Source of the DNA: an uncultured Thermoproteales archaeon
Lineage (GTDB): Archaea > Thermoproteota > Thermoprotei > Thermoproteales > Thermoproteaceae
NCBI GenBank assembly: GCA_946480885.1
Contig: CAMLLK010000001.1
Location: forward strand, 1 to 20,037
Direction: 5' to 3'
Length of the DNA stretch: 20,037 bases
Part shown: positions 1-6,630 of the stretch, piece after piece
Numbering within the stretch: position 1 is the first letter of the stretch
Layout of the letters: each line of letters starts with the position of its first letter
Made by a program: the position numbers and the translations under genes
The notes under the pieces: model-generated
The model's input: the letters and a program-made list of their open reading frames with translations, nothing else
Database searches by the model: none
Told to the model about the DNA's origin: nothing

Positions 1-28
1 AACCCCACCCCCCCCCGCGCCGCGCCCG

Positions 29-57
29 CCCCCCGCGCCCGCGGCGCGTACGGGGGG
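29..57. repeat. GC-rich inverted repeat (hairpin)
   Basis: Six Cs (29-34) followed by GCGCC CGC GGCGC (35-47), a four-base GTAC bulge and six Gs (52-57) form a near-perfect inverted repeat. It follows a run of nine Cs (8-16). Positions 1-105 hold no convincing gene. The hairpin could be a remnant of an element end or a structured transcript end. Its role is unknown, and the homopolymers are likely to vary in length. Confidence 0.45.
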
Positions 58-105
58 AGGGGGTCGTTATGTTTCTGCTTAAGTTGCTGGGGTGGGGTGT
101 ACAGC

Positions 106-495
106 GTGAGGAAGCTGGTGAAGCTGGTCTTCTTTGCGCAGTGCGACGTGGATGGGCGCGTCGTCTATGAGTATAGGCACGGCGGCCGCCTCTAGGGTCG
201 ACTTCTACATATGGTAGTATGGGCCTATGAGCAACGAGGTGTACGACGCCCTTGAGTCAGAGGATTTCGACTTGGTGCAGTGGGTGCTGGGTCTTGAGAT
301 ACGCTATGTGGGCCCCGCGTGCCGGCCGGTGGCGGCTCGGCTTTCTGACGTGGCGGCGGCTGGAGGCCCTGGCAACTGGAGCGTTACGTGAATCAGTTGC
401 TGGGCTTGGACGTCCCCGAGAAGAAGTCGGAGGGGGTGAGGCTTGTCAACTACGTGGAGGGGTACAGCCTCGTGCCGAAGGAGTTGCATGGGTGA
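106..495 (+). pseudogene. Broken Panacea (DUF4065/SocA-like) domain gene
   Basis: Three successive reading frames give pieces that join into one protein. From GTG at 106 comes VRKLVKLVFFAQCDVDGR and on to HGGRL, ending at TAG 193-195. One frame over, from 197, comes VDFYIW, an in-frame TAG (215-217), then YGPMSNEVYDALES and on to about 370. Then back in the first frame comes QLERYVNQLLGLDVPEKKSE and on to the TGA at 493-495. The K-L-x-K-L-x-F-F-A-Q start and the W-x-YGP-x-x-x-EVYDAL block resemble the Panacea/DUF4065 fold, known in bacteria and archaea as an antitoxin-type domain. That is family knowledge applied by eye. A TATA-like CTTAAG at about 78-83 lies 25 bp before the GTG. Two frameshifts and one stop make it non-functional as read. 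No partner toxin gene is recognisable next to it. Confidence 0.55.
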
Positions 496-570
496 GTTGT
501 TGTAGGCTCTGAATTTTCGGCGGCTTTGAGATAAGAGGGTGTCTCGCGTGGGCTGTACAGCGGGGTGTAG

Positions 571-897
571 CAGGTATCGGCGGAGGGCTTTGAGGATTCT
601 GAAGCATGCGGGGGTTGTGCGCCGCTGGACCCTCTGGGAAACGCAATTGTTGCCTGCTATGCCTTGGAGAGGTGCTACGACGTCGTCCTCGAACCTACAG
701 TTACGGTGATTGACAGGTCTTTTAACCTCGACGTCGCCTTTAAGATGGACGACAAAACGTTGATGTTGCTGGAAGTCAAGCTCCACAGAAAGGACGTAGG
801 CCTTTAGGAGACGCAGATGGACGAGATTTATGCTGTCATCCCGTGGGCTAAACACATCGTGGCGGGGGGCTTTGTTCATGCGGCTGGCTGTTGCTGA
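571..897 (+). pseudogene. Broken gene with possible PD-(D/E)XK nuclease core
   Basis: An open frame from 571 reads through AIVACYALERCYDVVLEP, RSFNLDVAFKMDDKTLMLLE and VKLHRKDVGL to a TAG at 805-807. It stays open in the same frame (ETQMDEIYAVIPWAKH) to the TGA at 895-897. The pattern of a hydrophobic strand, LD, about 12 residues, then LLEVK matches the D...ExK signature of PD-(D/E)XK nucleases. This is suggestive only. In the adjacent frame 567-640 reads YRRRALRILKHAGVVRRWTL, a helical stretch that may be the real N-terminal part, which would imply a frameshift near 640. The gene lies between the Panacea remnant and the leuS fragment. It may be the tail of a mobile or defence gene that replaced the front of leuS. 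Confidence 0.4.
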
Positions 898-1457
898 GGC
901 TGTGGCGGCGCGGCGGCTTATCTGCCACTGGGGCGCTGGCCATGGAGCCTATAGCGCCCCACTTGGCAGAGGAGATATGGTCTATCCTAGGCGGGGAGGG
1001 GCTTGTGGTAAAGGCTCCATGGCCCCAGTTAAGGCCAGATCCAGTGGCTCTGCTGGCCAAGAGATATGTGGACATGGTAATAGACGACGTCAAGAGAATA
1101 CCAGCCTTCGGGGAGGGCGTTAAGAGAGTAGTAATTTACGTAAATCCCAATTACGCGTGGGTCAAGGCGGCTTTAAGCGGCGATGTGAAGGCGGTGATAA
1201 ACGCAGGTGCGCCGCCCCAAGCGGCTAAACGTGTGGTAGATATAGTAAAGACGCTGGGAGACGAGCTCCGCGGCCTTATTTCCGCCGTGGGGAAATTCGA
1301 CGAGGCAGAGGCCCTCGCCTCTTACAAAAACTACATGGAGAAGGCGCTAGGCGCACCTATGGAGATTTACAACGCAGATGATCCATCGGCGCCTGACCTG
1401 GGGGGCAAGAAGAAGGTCGCGTTGCCCCTAAGGCCGGGCATTTATATCGAAAAGTAA
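891..1457 (+). pseudogene. leuS: C-terminal fragment of leucyl-tRNA synthetase
   Basis: The frame is open from a TTG at 891, but homology appears to begin only near 933 with ALAMEPIAPHLAEEIW. This is the class I synthetase motif (PHLAEE-W) that opens the anticodon-binding region. About 170 more residues follow to TAA 1455-1457, matching the archaeal LeuRS C-terminal domain that contacts the tRNA. The Rossmann catalytic core (HIGH, KMSKS) and the editing domain are absent from the window, so the piece cannot aminoacylate. The sequence after 933 is clean, with no stops or frame changes, which suggests a recent truncation or duplication. It ends 1 bp from the stop of convergent reverse gyrase. 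A complete leuS must exist elsewhere because the enzyme is essential. An independently made tRNA-binding domain is possible but unlikely. Confidence 0.75.
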
Positions 1458-1458
1458 A

Positions 1459-4400
1459 TTAACTGGCTAGATGAGGCAAAACCTCTTTTCTAAACTCGTC
1501 GTATAACTCGGCGATAACCTCTTCGTATCTCGCCTTGCCGACTTCAATGGCGTCCATGTACTGTTCTATAAGTCTTGTCCTGTCCTCGCTGACAAGCTTG
1601 CCGAAGGCCTCCTTTAAAAATCGGAATATCTCCCTGCCCCTTTTTGTAGGTATCATGAGTTTTGTGCGCCCTGTCACGTAGACATAATACCGCTTCGCTA
1701 AGACTTGAAGTATATGCGCATAAGTGCTGGGCCTGCCAATACCCCGCTGTCTCATTAACGCCAATACGTCTGCTTGAGACAATACCCTCCTCACAACGCG
1801 GTATCTCTTAATCACTACGTCTAGAGTCCCCGTGGGCAATTCCGGCTCTACAGGCGTGAGTTGATACAGAGTTTGAAATCCCATATACGCCACTCCCACG
1901 GTCCTCTCAAGTTGTATCACGTGGCCGTCTATTTCCACGTTGTACTTGGCGACTTCCACTACGCTGGGTTCCATCTGGCTTGCCATAAAGCGCCTGAAGA
2001 TTATGTCGTATAACTGGTAGTGGCTCTTAGTCAGCTGAATAGCTAATTGTATAACGCCTGCGTTTACGAGACCGCGGAGCTCCTCCACGTCTATAGGCCT
2101 CGTGGGCCTAATGGCCTCGTGCGCTCCCTCCTCGGCCTCCCCCCAGCTCCTCGGCTTAAAGACCCCCTCGCCGAATTTTCTCACTATGTACTCCCTTGCT
2201 ATAGCAATGCCGGCGGTGGACACTCTTGTGCTGTCCGTGCGGTGATATGTGATAAGCCCGCTCTCAAATAAGTCCTGGGCAAGCCTCATGGCGTAGTCTG
2301 CCGAGTGGCCGAGTTTATTCACCGCTTCTCTCAGCAACTCGTCGGTGTTGTTTGGTGGGGGCGGGTTCACCTGTCGCCTTTCCCTCGCTACGAGCTTAAT
2401 TGCGACTCTCTTTTTCTTCCGCAAGACGTCGAGCACATCTCTGGGGACTTGTAATCTGATGTCTACATCGTCGAGCTGTAACTCCACGTTGTACACCCTG
2501 TTTTTCAAAGACTCCTCATATGTATTAACTATCCAGCCCAACACTGGAGTCTGTACTCTACCAGCGGATAGGTTCGGGTTTTTGAACTTGGCTTGTAGTA
2601 TTTTGCTGAGGCCGAAGCCGATCCACCTATCCTCTACTCTCCTCACGATTTGTGCCTTCACAAGAGAGAAGTTAACGCCGCGGGGATTTGCCAGGGCGTT
2701 TAGAATAGCCCTTCTCGTCACCTCGTGGAACTCCACCCGCCTAATATCCTGCACATATGGTCGCAGGCCTAGGTATAAATCAAAGGCTATCTTCTCCCCT
2801 TCTGAGTCCGGATCAGTGCCGAGCAGTACCGTATCCACCTCTACGGCTATATTGCGAATAGCCTCTAAAACGTCCAGCGGCTTACAGCCAGGCGGTATGT
2901 CTATGTCGTCAACATAGACCGCGCCTCTACACCTCCAGATTTTATTATACACGGGGACGAAGCCGTACTCTTTTACAATTACAGCGTAGTTTTCCCCGTC
3001 ATAATTACCATGTTTAAAATCGCCGAACCACTTGGCCAGAACCTCGCGTTGTCTCTGGTCAATTTTATTCAGCGACGTTGGCAGTTCGTATATGTGTCCT
3101 AGAGAGGCCGTGACCATTAAGACGGCGTCGCCTGTGGACACCTCATATATGGGGATGCCCTCTGAGATTATAAGACTAGGCCTGCCGAAGAAGTTGGCAA
3201 TAGTCCTAGCCTTAGTGGGTGACTCTACTACCATGAGTATTGTCCTCATGAGATCTACCCCCCGGGCGGCCGGGACAAGCCTCCCCTCCATTATGTCCCT
3301 AATCGTCTTCCTATCTCTGTCCACATCTGCCAGTATTTTGTCTAAATCCGCCTCACCTAAGTGTTTAAACTCCGCCTCGTCAAACCTGAGGCTAAGCTCT
3401 CTTTTCAACGCGTGGAATACCTTGGGGTCGTCTACAATTACGACGCTGAGGCCCTTGGATAGCCCCCCGGCGTAGAGGCGGGAGGTGCGCCCACTGCCTT
3501 GTATGTAAGTAGTCACGTCGGGGACTAAAACGTACATCTCCCCGTCGATATAAGCTAGTTTCACCTCTGACGACGTCTCTATGGCCTTGCGTATCTCCTC
3601 GTTTTGTAATAAGGAGTTTACGAACTCGACGGCGGATTTGACCACATCGACGGCGTGTCTGTCAAAACTTGACAGCTCGGCGCCTTCGCTGGCCTTCTTC
3701 AAGGCCTCTTGCACGCTTAAGGCATAGGGGGCCAGCCTCTTGAGTTGCCCAATTAGCCTATCTGCCTTGTACCTCGCGTCCCCCGCGAGCACAGACCTAA
3801 CGTTGTAGAGGAAGGTCAAATAGGCCGGTATGGAGAATTCCTCAAGTCTAACTCTAAACTTAAACTTGGGCACTCCGACGAAAATTACGTATCGTATAAC
3901 GTGGGGCAAGTCAATGCCCCTCACTAGTGCAGATCTGGAAGAGGCCAGCCCCACGAGCGCCGCCAGCTCTCCGCGCTCGAAGCTCTCCAAGACGCCGCGG
4001 CGGGGGCGGAAGAAGTGCTCAACAGCGAGACCCGCCTCCCTGGCCCTCTCCACAATAGCCTCTCCAAGCTCCCTGTCTTGTACGTAGATAATTCCGCCGG
4101 GGCCCAGCCTCTTTACAAGCGCCAATGTCTGTTCTATAACGTTGTCAGACGCCTCGACGTAGAGGTCCACTACATTTCTGAGACCCTCGGCGCGCCCGCC
4201 GACGTCAAAACCCAAAATCTCTCTGAATAGCAATAACCTCACCGTTCTCCTTGCCTTAGCCAGCGCGCCGGACGCGACGAATACGCCGAGTTTAAGCCTC
4301 TGAACCTCCTCTCGCAACTTAGCCCTCAGCTTTGCCATTTCCTGATCTAGTCTCTCCACTTCTTTTAAGTCCCCGGCCACCTCCGCCTTCCTCAACTGCT

Positions 4401-5145
4401 TAGTTAAGTTAATCACCTCAAGCGCGGTGTTTAATACGGCGTCTGACACGCCTAGTAGTCTCAAAATGCGGTCGATGTTTTTACTAGTGGCCCTGAGAAT
4501 GCTGTCCACATCGTCGGCCGCCACGAAGTCGAATTTATACCGGCTAAGCAACTCGAAGCGCTTAGGCAGAAAGGCCGATGTCGTCACGAGCACGTCGAAG
4601 TCGCCTCTCTCTAAGGCCTCCAACGCCTCTTTCTTCTCGCGCTCCGTGAGAAGGGAATGGTAAGCCAATGCCTTGAGGGAAACGCCGCCCCTTTCGGCAA
4701 AGGTCAGTAGCTCTTTATAGGCTTGGTGCGCCAGAGCAGATGTGGGGAATATGAGCAACGCCCTCTTGCCCTGCTTCGCCGAGTAGAGAGTAGCGATGAG
4801 GATAAACGTAGTCTTCCCCGACCCGGTCGGCGCGACAATGGCGAAGCTCTTCCCCCTCACAAACCGCCGCGCCCAGAGCCTCTGTGCTCCCCACATCTCA
4901 AATCCAACTATTCTTTTGAAAAACTCGGCGAACTCCTCATAGCCGCGGAGGTAAGCCTCTACCCACGCCAGGCCTTGCAACGCCTTCCTCTTCCGCAAGG
5001 CGGTTATTACTTGTTTAATAGAGCCAGCCTTAGCTCCATCGGGGAGACACTCCCTACAGGGGAGCCCCGAGGCAAGTCTGTCAGAAGTAATGGGGCCACC
5101 GCAGTTAGGACATGAATGGAGGTACGCCACTAACGGCACTTCCAC
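1459..5145 (-). CDS. rgy: Reverse gyrase
   Basis: This 1228-aa enzyme of hyperthermophiles introduces positive supercoils, using an SF2 helicase-like half joined to a type IA topoisomerase half. Seen directly: an N-terminal zinc finger (C12, C15, C30, C33); Walker A APTGSGKTT (105-113); a DDVD box (211-214) in place of DEAD; the topoisomerase start at about 635 with VVESPTKARTIANFF; and the active-site tyrosine Y967 in ITYHRTDSTRVS. The length is normal for the family. The second zinc finger, usually four Cys inside the topoisomerase half, appears reduced to C-R...PPGC near residue 738. The start is GTG at 5143-5145, supported by a TATA-like box 25 bp upstream, so the mRNA is probably leaderless. 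The gene stands alone and converges on the leuS fragment. Identification is secure. Confidence 0.97.
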   Translation of the reverse strand: MEVPLVAYLHSCPNCGGPITSDRLASGLPCRECLPDGAKAGSIKQVITALRKRKALQGLAWVEAYLRGYEEFAEFFKRIVGFEMWGAQRLWARRFVRGKSFAIVAPTGSGKTTFILIATLYSAKQGKRALLIFPTSALAHQAYKELLTFAERGGVSLKALAYHSLLTEREKKEALEALERGDFDVLVTTSAFLPKRFELLSRYKFDFVAADDVDSILRATSKNIDRILRLLGVSDAVLNTALEVINLTKQLRKAEVAGDLKEVERLDQEMAKLRAKLREEVQRLKLGVFVASGALAKARRTVRLLLFREILGFDVGGRAEGLRNVVDLYVEASDNVIEQTLALVKRLGPGGIIYVQDRELGEAIVERAREAGLAVEHFFRPRRGVLESFERGELAALVGLASSRSALVRGIDLPHVIRYVIFVGVPKFKFRVRLEEFSIPAYLTFLYNVRSVLAGDARYKADRLIGQLKRLAPYALSVQEALKKASEGAELSSFDRHAVDVVKSAVEFVNSLLQNEEIRKAIETSSEVKLAYIDGEMYVLVPDVTTYIQGSGRTSRLYAGGLSKGLSVVIVDDPKVFHALKRELSLRFDEAEFKHLGEADLDKILADVDRDRKTIRDIMEGRLVPAARGVDLMRTILMVVESPTKARTIANFFGRPSLIISEGIPIYEVSTGDAVLMVTASLGHIYELPTSLNKIDQRQREVLAKWFGDFKHGNYDGENYAVIVKEYGFVPVYNKIWRCRGAVYVDDIDIPPGCKPLDVLEAIRNIAVEVDTVLLGTDPDSEGEKIAFDLYLGLRPYVQDIRRVEFHEVTRRAILNALANPRGVNFSLVKAQIVRRVEDRWIGFGLSKILQAKFKNPNLSAGRVQTPVLGWIVNTYEESLKNRVYNVELQLDDVDIRLQVPRDVLDVLRKKKRVAIKLVARERRQVNPPPPNNTDELLREAVNKLGHSADYAMRLAQDLFESGLITYHRTDSTRVSTAGIAIAREYIVRKFGEGVFKPRSWGEAEEGAHEAIRPTRPIDVEELRGLVNAGVIQLAIQLTKSHYQLYDIIFRRFMASQMEPSVVEVAKYNVEIDGHVIQLERTVGVAYMGFQTLYQLTPVEPELPTGTLDVVIKRYRVVRRVLSQADVLALMRQRGIGRPSTYAHILQVLAKRYYVYVTGRTKLMIPTKRGREIFRFLKEAFGKLVSEDRTRLIEQYMDAIEVGKARYEEVIAELYDEFRKEVLPHLAS

Positions 5146-5166
5146 GGGGTTTGGAGGCGTGGAGTA

Positions 5167-5174
5167 TTAAAAAG
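5167..5174 (-). promoter_or_regulatory. TATA box of reverse gyrase
   Basis: On the minus strand the sequence is CTTTTTAA, preceded by an A-rich BRE-like AAAC. Its centre is about 25 bp from the GTG, which places transcription start at or next to the start codon. Confidence 0.6.
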
Positions 5175-5175
5175 T

Positions 5176-5553
5176 TTGGTTTACTGCGTTGTAACAGGCT
5201 TAACGTAGCCGGGCCGCTGTGTTTACACGCCTCCACAAGGCGCTCCGGAGGCGTTAACGGACCGCTGATATTCCGCCGCTTAGAGGAACGGCGTTTTCAA
5301 GGCACGCCAGCAAACCTTAAAGGGGACTGTTAAGGGAGTTTCTATTTAACGTTTGTATACGTGAATACCCAAGAGGTACAAAGGCAACGTTACGATGAAC
5401 TACTTGCCAAGGCCGCCCAGCTGAGGGGGGTTTAGCCACTGGGTTTATAAGAGAGGATCGCATGCGGGCAGGTGGCTGCCGGCGTTTCAGTTAGCATAAA
5501 GCGAATACGTCTGGGGAAATGTGCCACGGTGAGCGTCTTCCTTATGGGGCTAA
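5176..5553. other. Intergenic region between reverse gyrase and the 129-aa gene
   Basis: No full gene is supported here. The stretch 5176-5340 holds three copies of a GGAGGCGT/ACGCCTCC word (near 5152, 5228 and 5246), which could fold but shows no RNA family I recognise. From 5361 on there are short coding-like remnants, listed separately. A 33-codon frame (GTG 5472 to TAA 5573) rich in V, S, K and R also exists, but it overlaps the next promoter and is weak. Confidence 0.4.
5361..5499 (+). pseudogene. Small gene remnant, frameshifted at a G-run
   Basis: GTG 5361 opens a 24-codon frame beginning (M)NTQEVQRQRYDELLAKAAQL and ending at TAG 5433-5435, just after six Gs at 5425-5430. With one G removed, the reading continues as RGFSHWVYKRGSHAGRWLPA to TAA 5497-5499. 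That gives a basic peptide of about 46 aa with a helical N-terminus. The family is not recognised. The joined reading looks more protein-like than either half, but it is short, so chance cannot be excluded. Confidence 0.3.
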
Positions 5554-5563
5554 CATTTAAATA
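5554..5563 (+). promoter_or_regulatory. TATA box of the 129-aa gene
   Basis: CATTTAAATA is centred about 24 bp before the ATG at 5583. A GGGGG run at 5574-5578 sits 4 bp before the ATG and could act as a weak ribosome binding site if a short leader is made. Confidence 0.55.
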
Positions 5564-5582
5564 CGTGAGATAAGGGGGTCAA

Positions 5583-5972
5583 ATGGAGAGAATAATACAG
5601 TGGATAGACGCCTTTAACCAAATCGCTAGGAGTGAGAACAACTTCCACAGCTTCTACATAGAGAAGGGAGAGGACTTCATAGACGCCACGCTTACCCTAG
5701 AGGAGGTGGCCCGCGTGGAGGAGTGCAGGGGAGGGTCCTACGCGGCGGCGACTGTCACGTTGAGGGGAGGCAAGGCTGTTTTAGAGATGGCGTCTGGAAG
5801 ATATAAAAAGTGTCCCACCCAGTCGGGATACAACGCGGAGTACACAGATACCACAGTGGAGAGAATAGAGCTGGGGGACGACTCGGAGATTCTTAACTTT
5901 ATAAAGTCTATAAAAAACGAGGGGGACTTCGTGGCGCTCTTAGAGGCGGTATTACAAGCGGCCGCCCGGTAG
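5583..5972 (+). CDS. Hypothetical protein, 129 aa
   Basis: The family is not recognised. The ATG start has a good TATA box at the leaderless distance and a G-rich stretch just before it. The protein is soluble-looking and acidic. It has an N-terminal helix (MERIIQWIDAFNQIA), a central set of predicted strands (DFIDATLTLEEVARVEE, YAAATVTLRGGKAVLEM) and a C-terminal helix (DFVALLEAVLQAAAR). Two cysteines (in EECRGG and KKCPTQ) could form a disulfide, which is common in Pyrobaculum cytosolic proteins. There is no membrane segment or signal. Its last 21 bp overlap the end of the convergent macro-domain gene. Codon use and frame are regular, so it is probably a real gene. Confidence 0.7.
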   Translation: MERIIQWIDAFNQIARSENNFHSFYIEKGEDFIDATLTLEEVARVEECRGGSYAAATVTLRGGKAVLEMASGRYKKCPTQSGYNAEYTDTTVERIELGDDSEILNFIKSIKNEGDFVALLEAVLQAAAR

Positions 5973-6500
5973 GTGCTTTTTAAAAACTTCCAGGAATTTT
6001 TGATAGGCTTCCTCTCCGTACAACACGACGAGAATCCGACGTATGCTACGGAGGGCGGGGGCGACCTCCCTTATCGCCGTGGCCATCTGCTCCGCGGCAG
6101 CGTCGTAGGGACAGCCGAAGATCCCGGTGCTAATCGCCGGGAGGGCTATTGAGACAAGGCCTAGCTCCTCCGCCTTGAGCAAGGCGTTTTTAACGGCCTC
6201 GGCCAGCTTTTCAATCGGCTCGACTCCACAGCGGGGGCCGACGGCGTGTATTACATACTTGGCCTTGAGCCTGCCGGCTGATGTGACGGCGACGCCGCCC
6301 ACGGGCACGGGGCCGTGTTTTCTCACCCACTCCCTGCTCTCCTCTTGAATTACTTGTCCTCCCTTTCTGACAATAGCCCCAGCCACCCCTCCGCCGTGCT
6401 CTAGATATGAATTAGCCGCGTTTACAATGGCGTCTGCCTCAACCTCGGTTATGTCCCCCCTCATCAAGACGACTTCGACTCCGCCTACACTAAACTCCAT
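5952..6500 (-). CDS. Macro domain protein (ADP-ribose binding/hydrolysing)
   Basis: This 182-aa stand-alone macro domain resembles archaeal Af1521-type proteins, which bind ADP-ribose and often remove it from proteins or hydrolyse ADP-ribose 1''-phosphate. Visible motifs are GDIT (15-18) ahead of the binding Asp region (EADAIVNAAN, 21-30), the glycine loop GGGVAGAI (36-43) and the phosphate loop AISTGIFGCP (122-131), all in the expected order. The length matches a bare macro fold with no extra domain. The ATG at 6498-6500 has a TATA box 24 bp upstream on the minus strand. It is monocistronic and divergent from the radical SAM gene. Substrate preference (ADP-ribose, O-acetyl-ADP-ribose or ADP-ribosylated protein or nucleic acid) cannot be read from the sequence. 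Confidence 0.93.
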   Translation of the reverse strand: MEFSVGGVEVVLMRGDITEVEADAIVNAANSYLEHGGGVAGAIVRKGGQVIQEESREWVRKHGPVPVGGVAVTSAGRLKAKYVIHAVGPRCGVEPIEKLAEAVKNALLKAEELGLVSIALPAISTGIFGCPYDAAAEQMATAIREVAPALRSIRRILVVLYGEEAYQKFLEVFKKHLPGGRL

Positions 6501-6520
6501 ACAAGTAAGAGCGCACAGGG

Positions 6521-6528
6521 TTTTTAAC
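6521..6528 (-). promoter_or_regulatory. TATA box of the macro-domain gene
   Basis: GTTAAAAA on the minus strand is centred about 24 bp before the ATG, the distance expected for a leaderless mRNA. Confidence 0.55.
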
Positions 6529-6601
6529 GATTTCAGCGCAAATCGTCCCGCTCATGGTCGCACAGGGGCTAGTTCATCACCGGCTTTTTGGTGGCATTAT
6601 G

Positions 6602-6610
6602 TAAATATAT
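6602..6610 (+). promoter_or_regulatory. TATA box of the radical SAM gene
   Basis: TAAATATAT is centred 25 bp before the GTG at 6631. A second A/T-rich stretch (6612-6619) is too close to the start to serve. Confidence 0.5.
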
Positions 6611-6630
6611 GCTAAAAATATTGATTTTAT

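Noticed and set aside
304..879. 191-aa minus-strand frame
   Set aside because: It is opposite the two plus-strand pseudogenes, which give recognisable protein pieces; the minus reading does not.
5394..5424. C/D box guide RNA (GATGA 5394-5398, CTGA 5421-5424)
   Set aside because: There are no internal C' and D' boxes, the length is wrong, and the stretch reads as part of a small ORF remnant.
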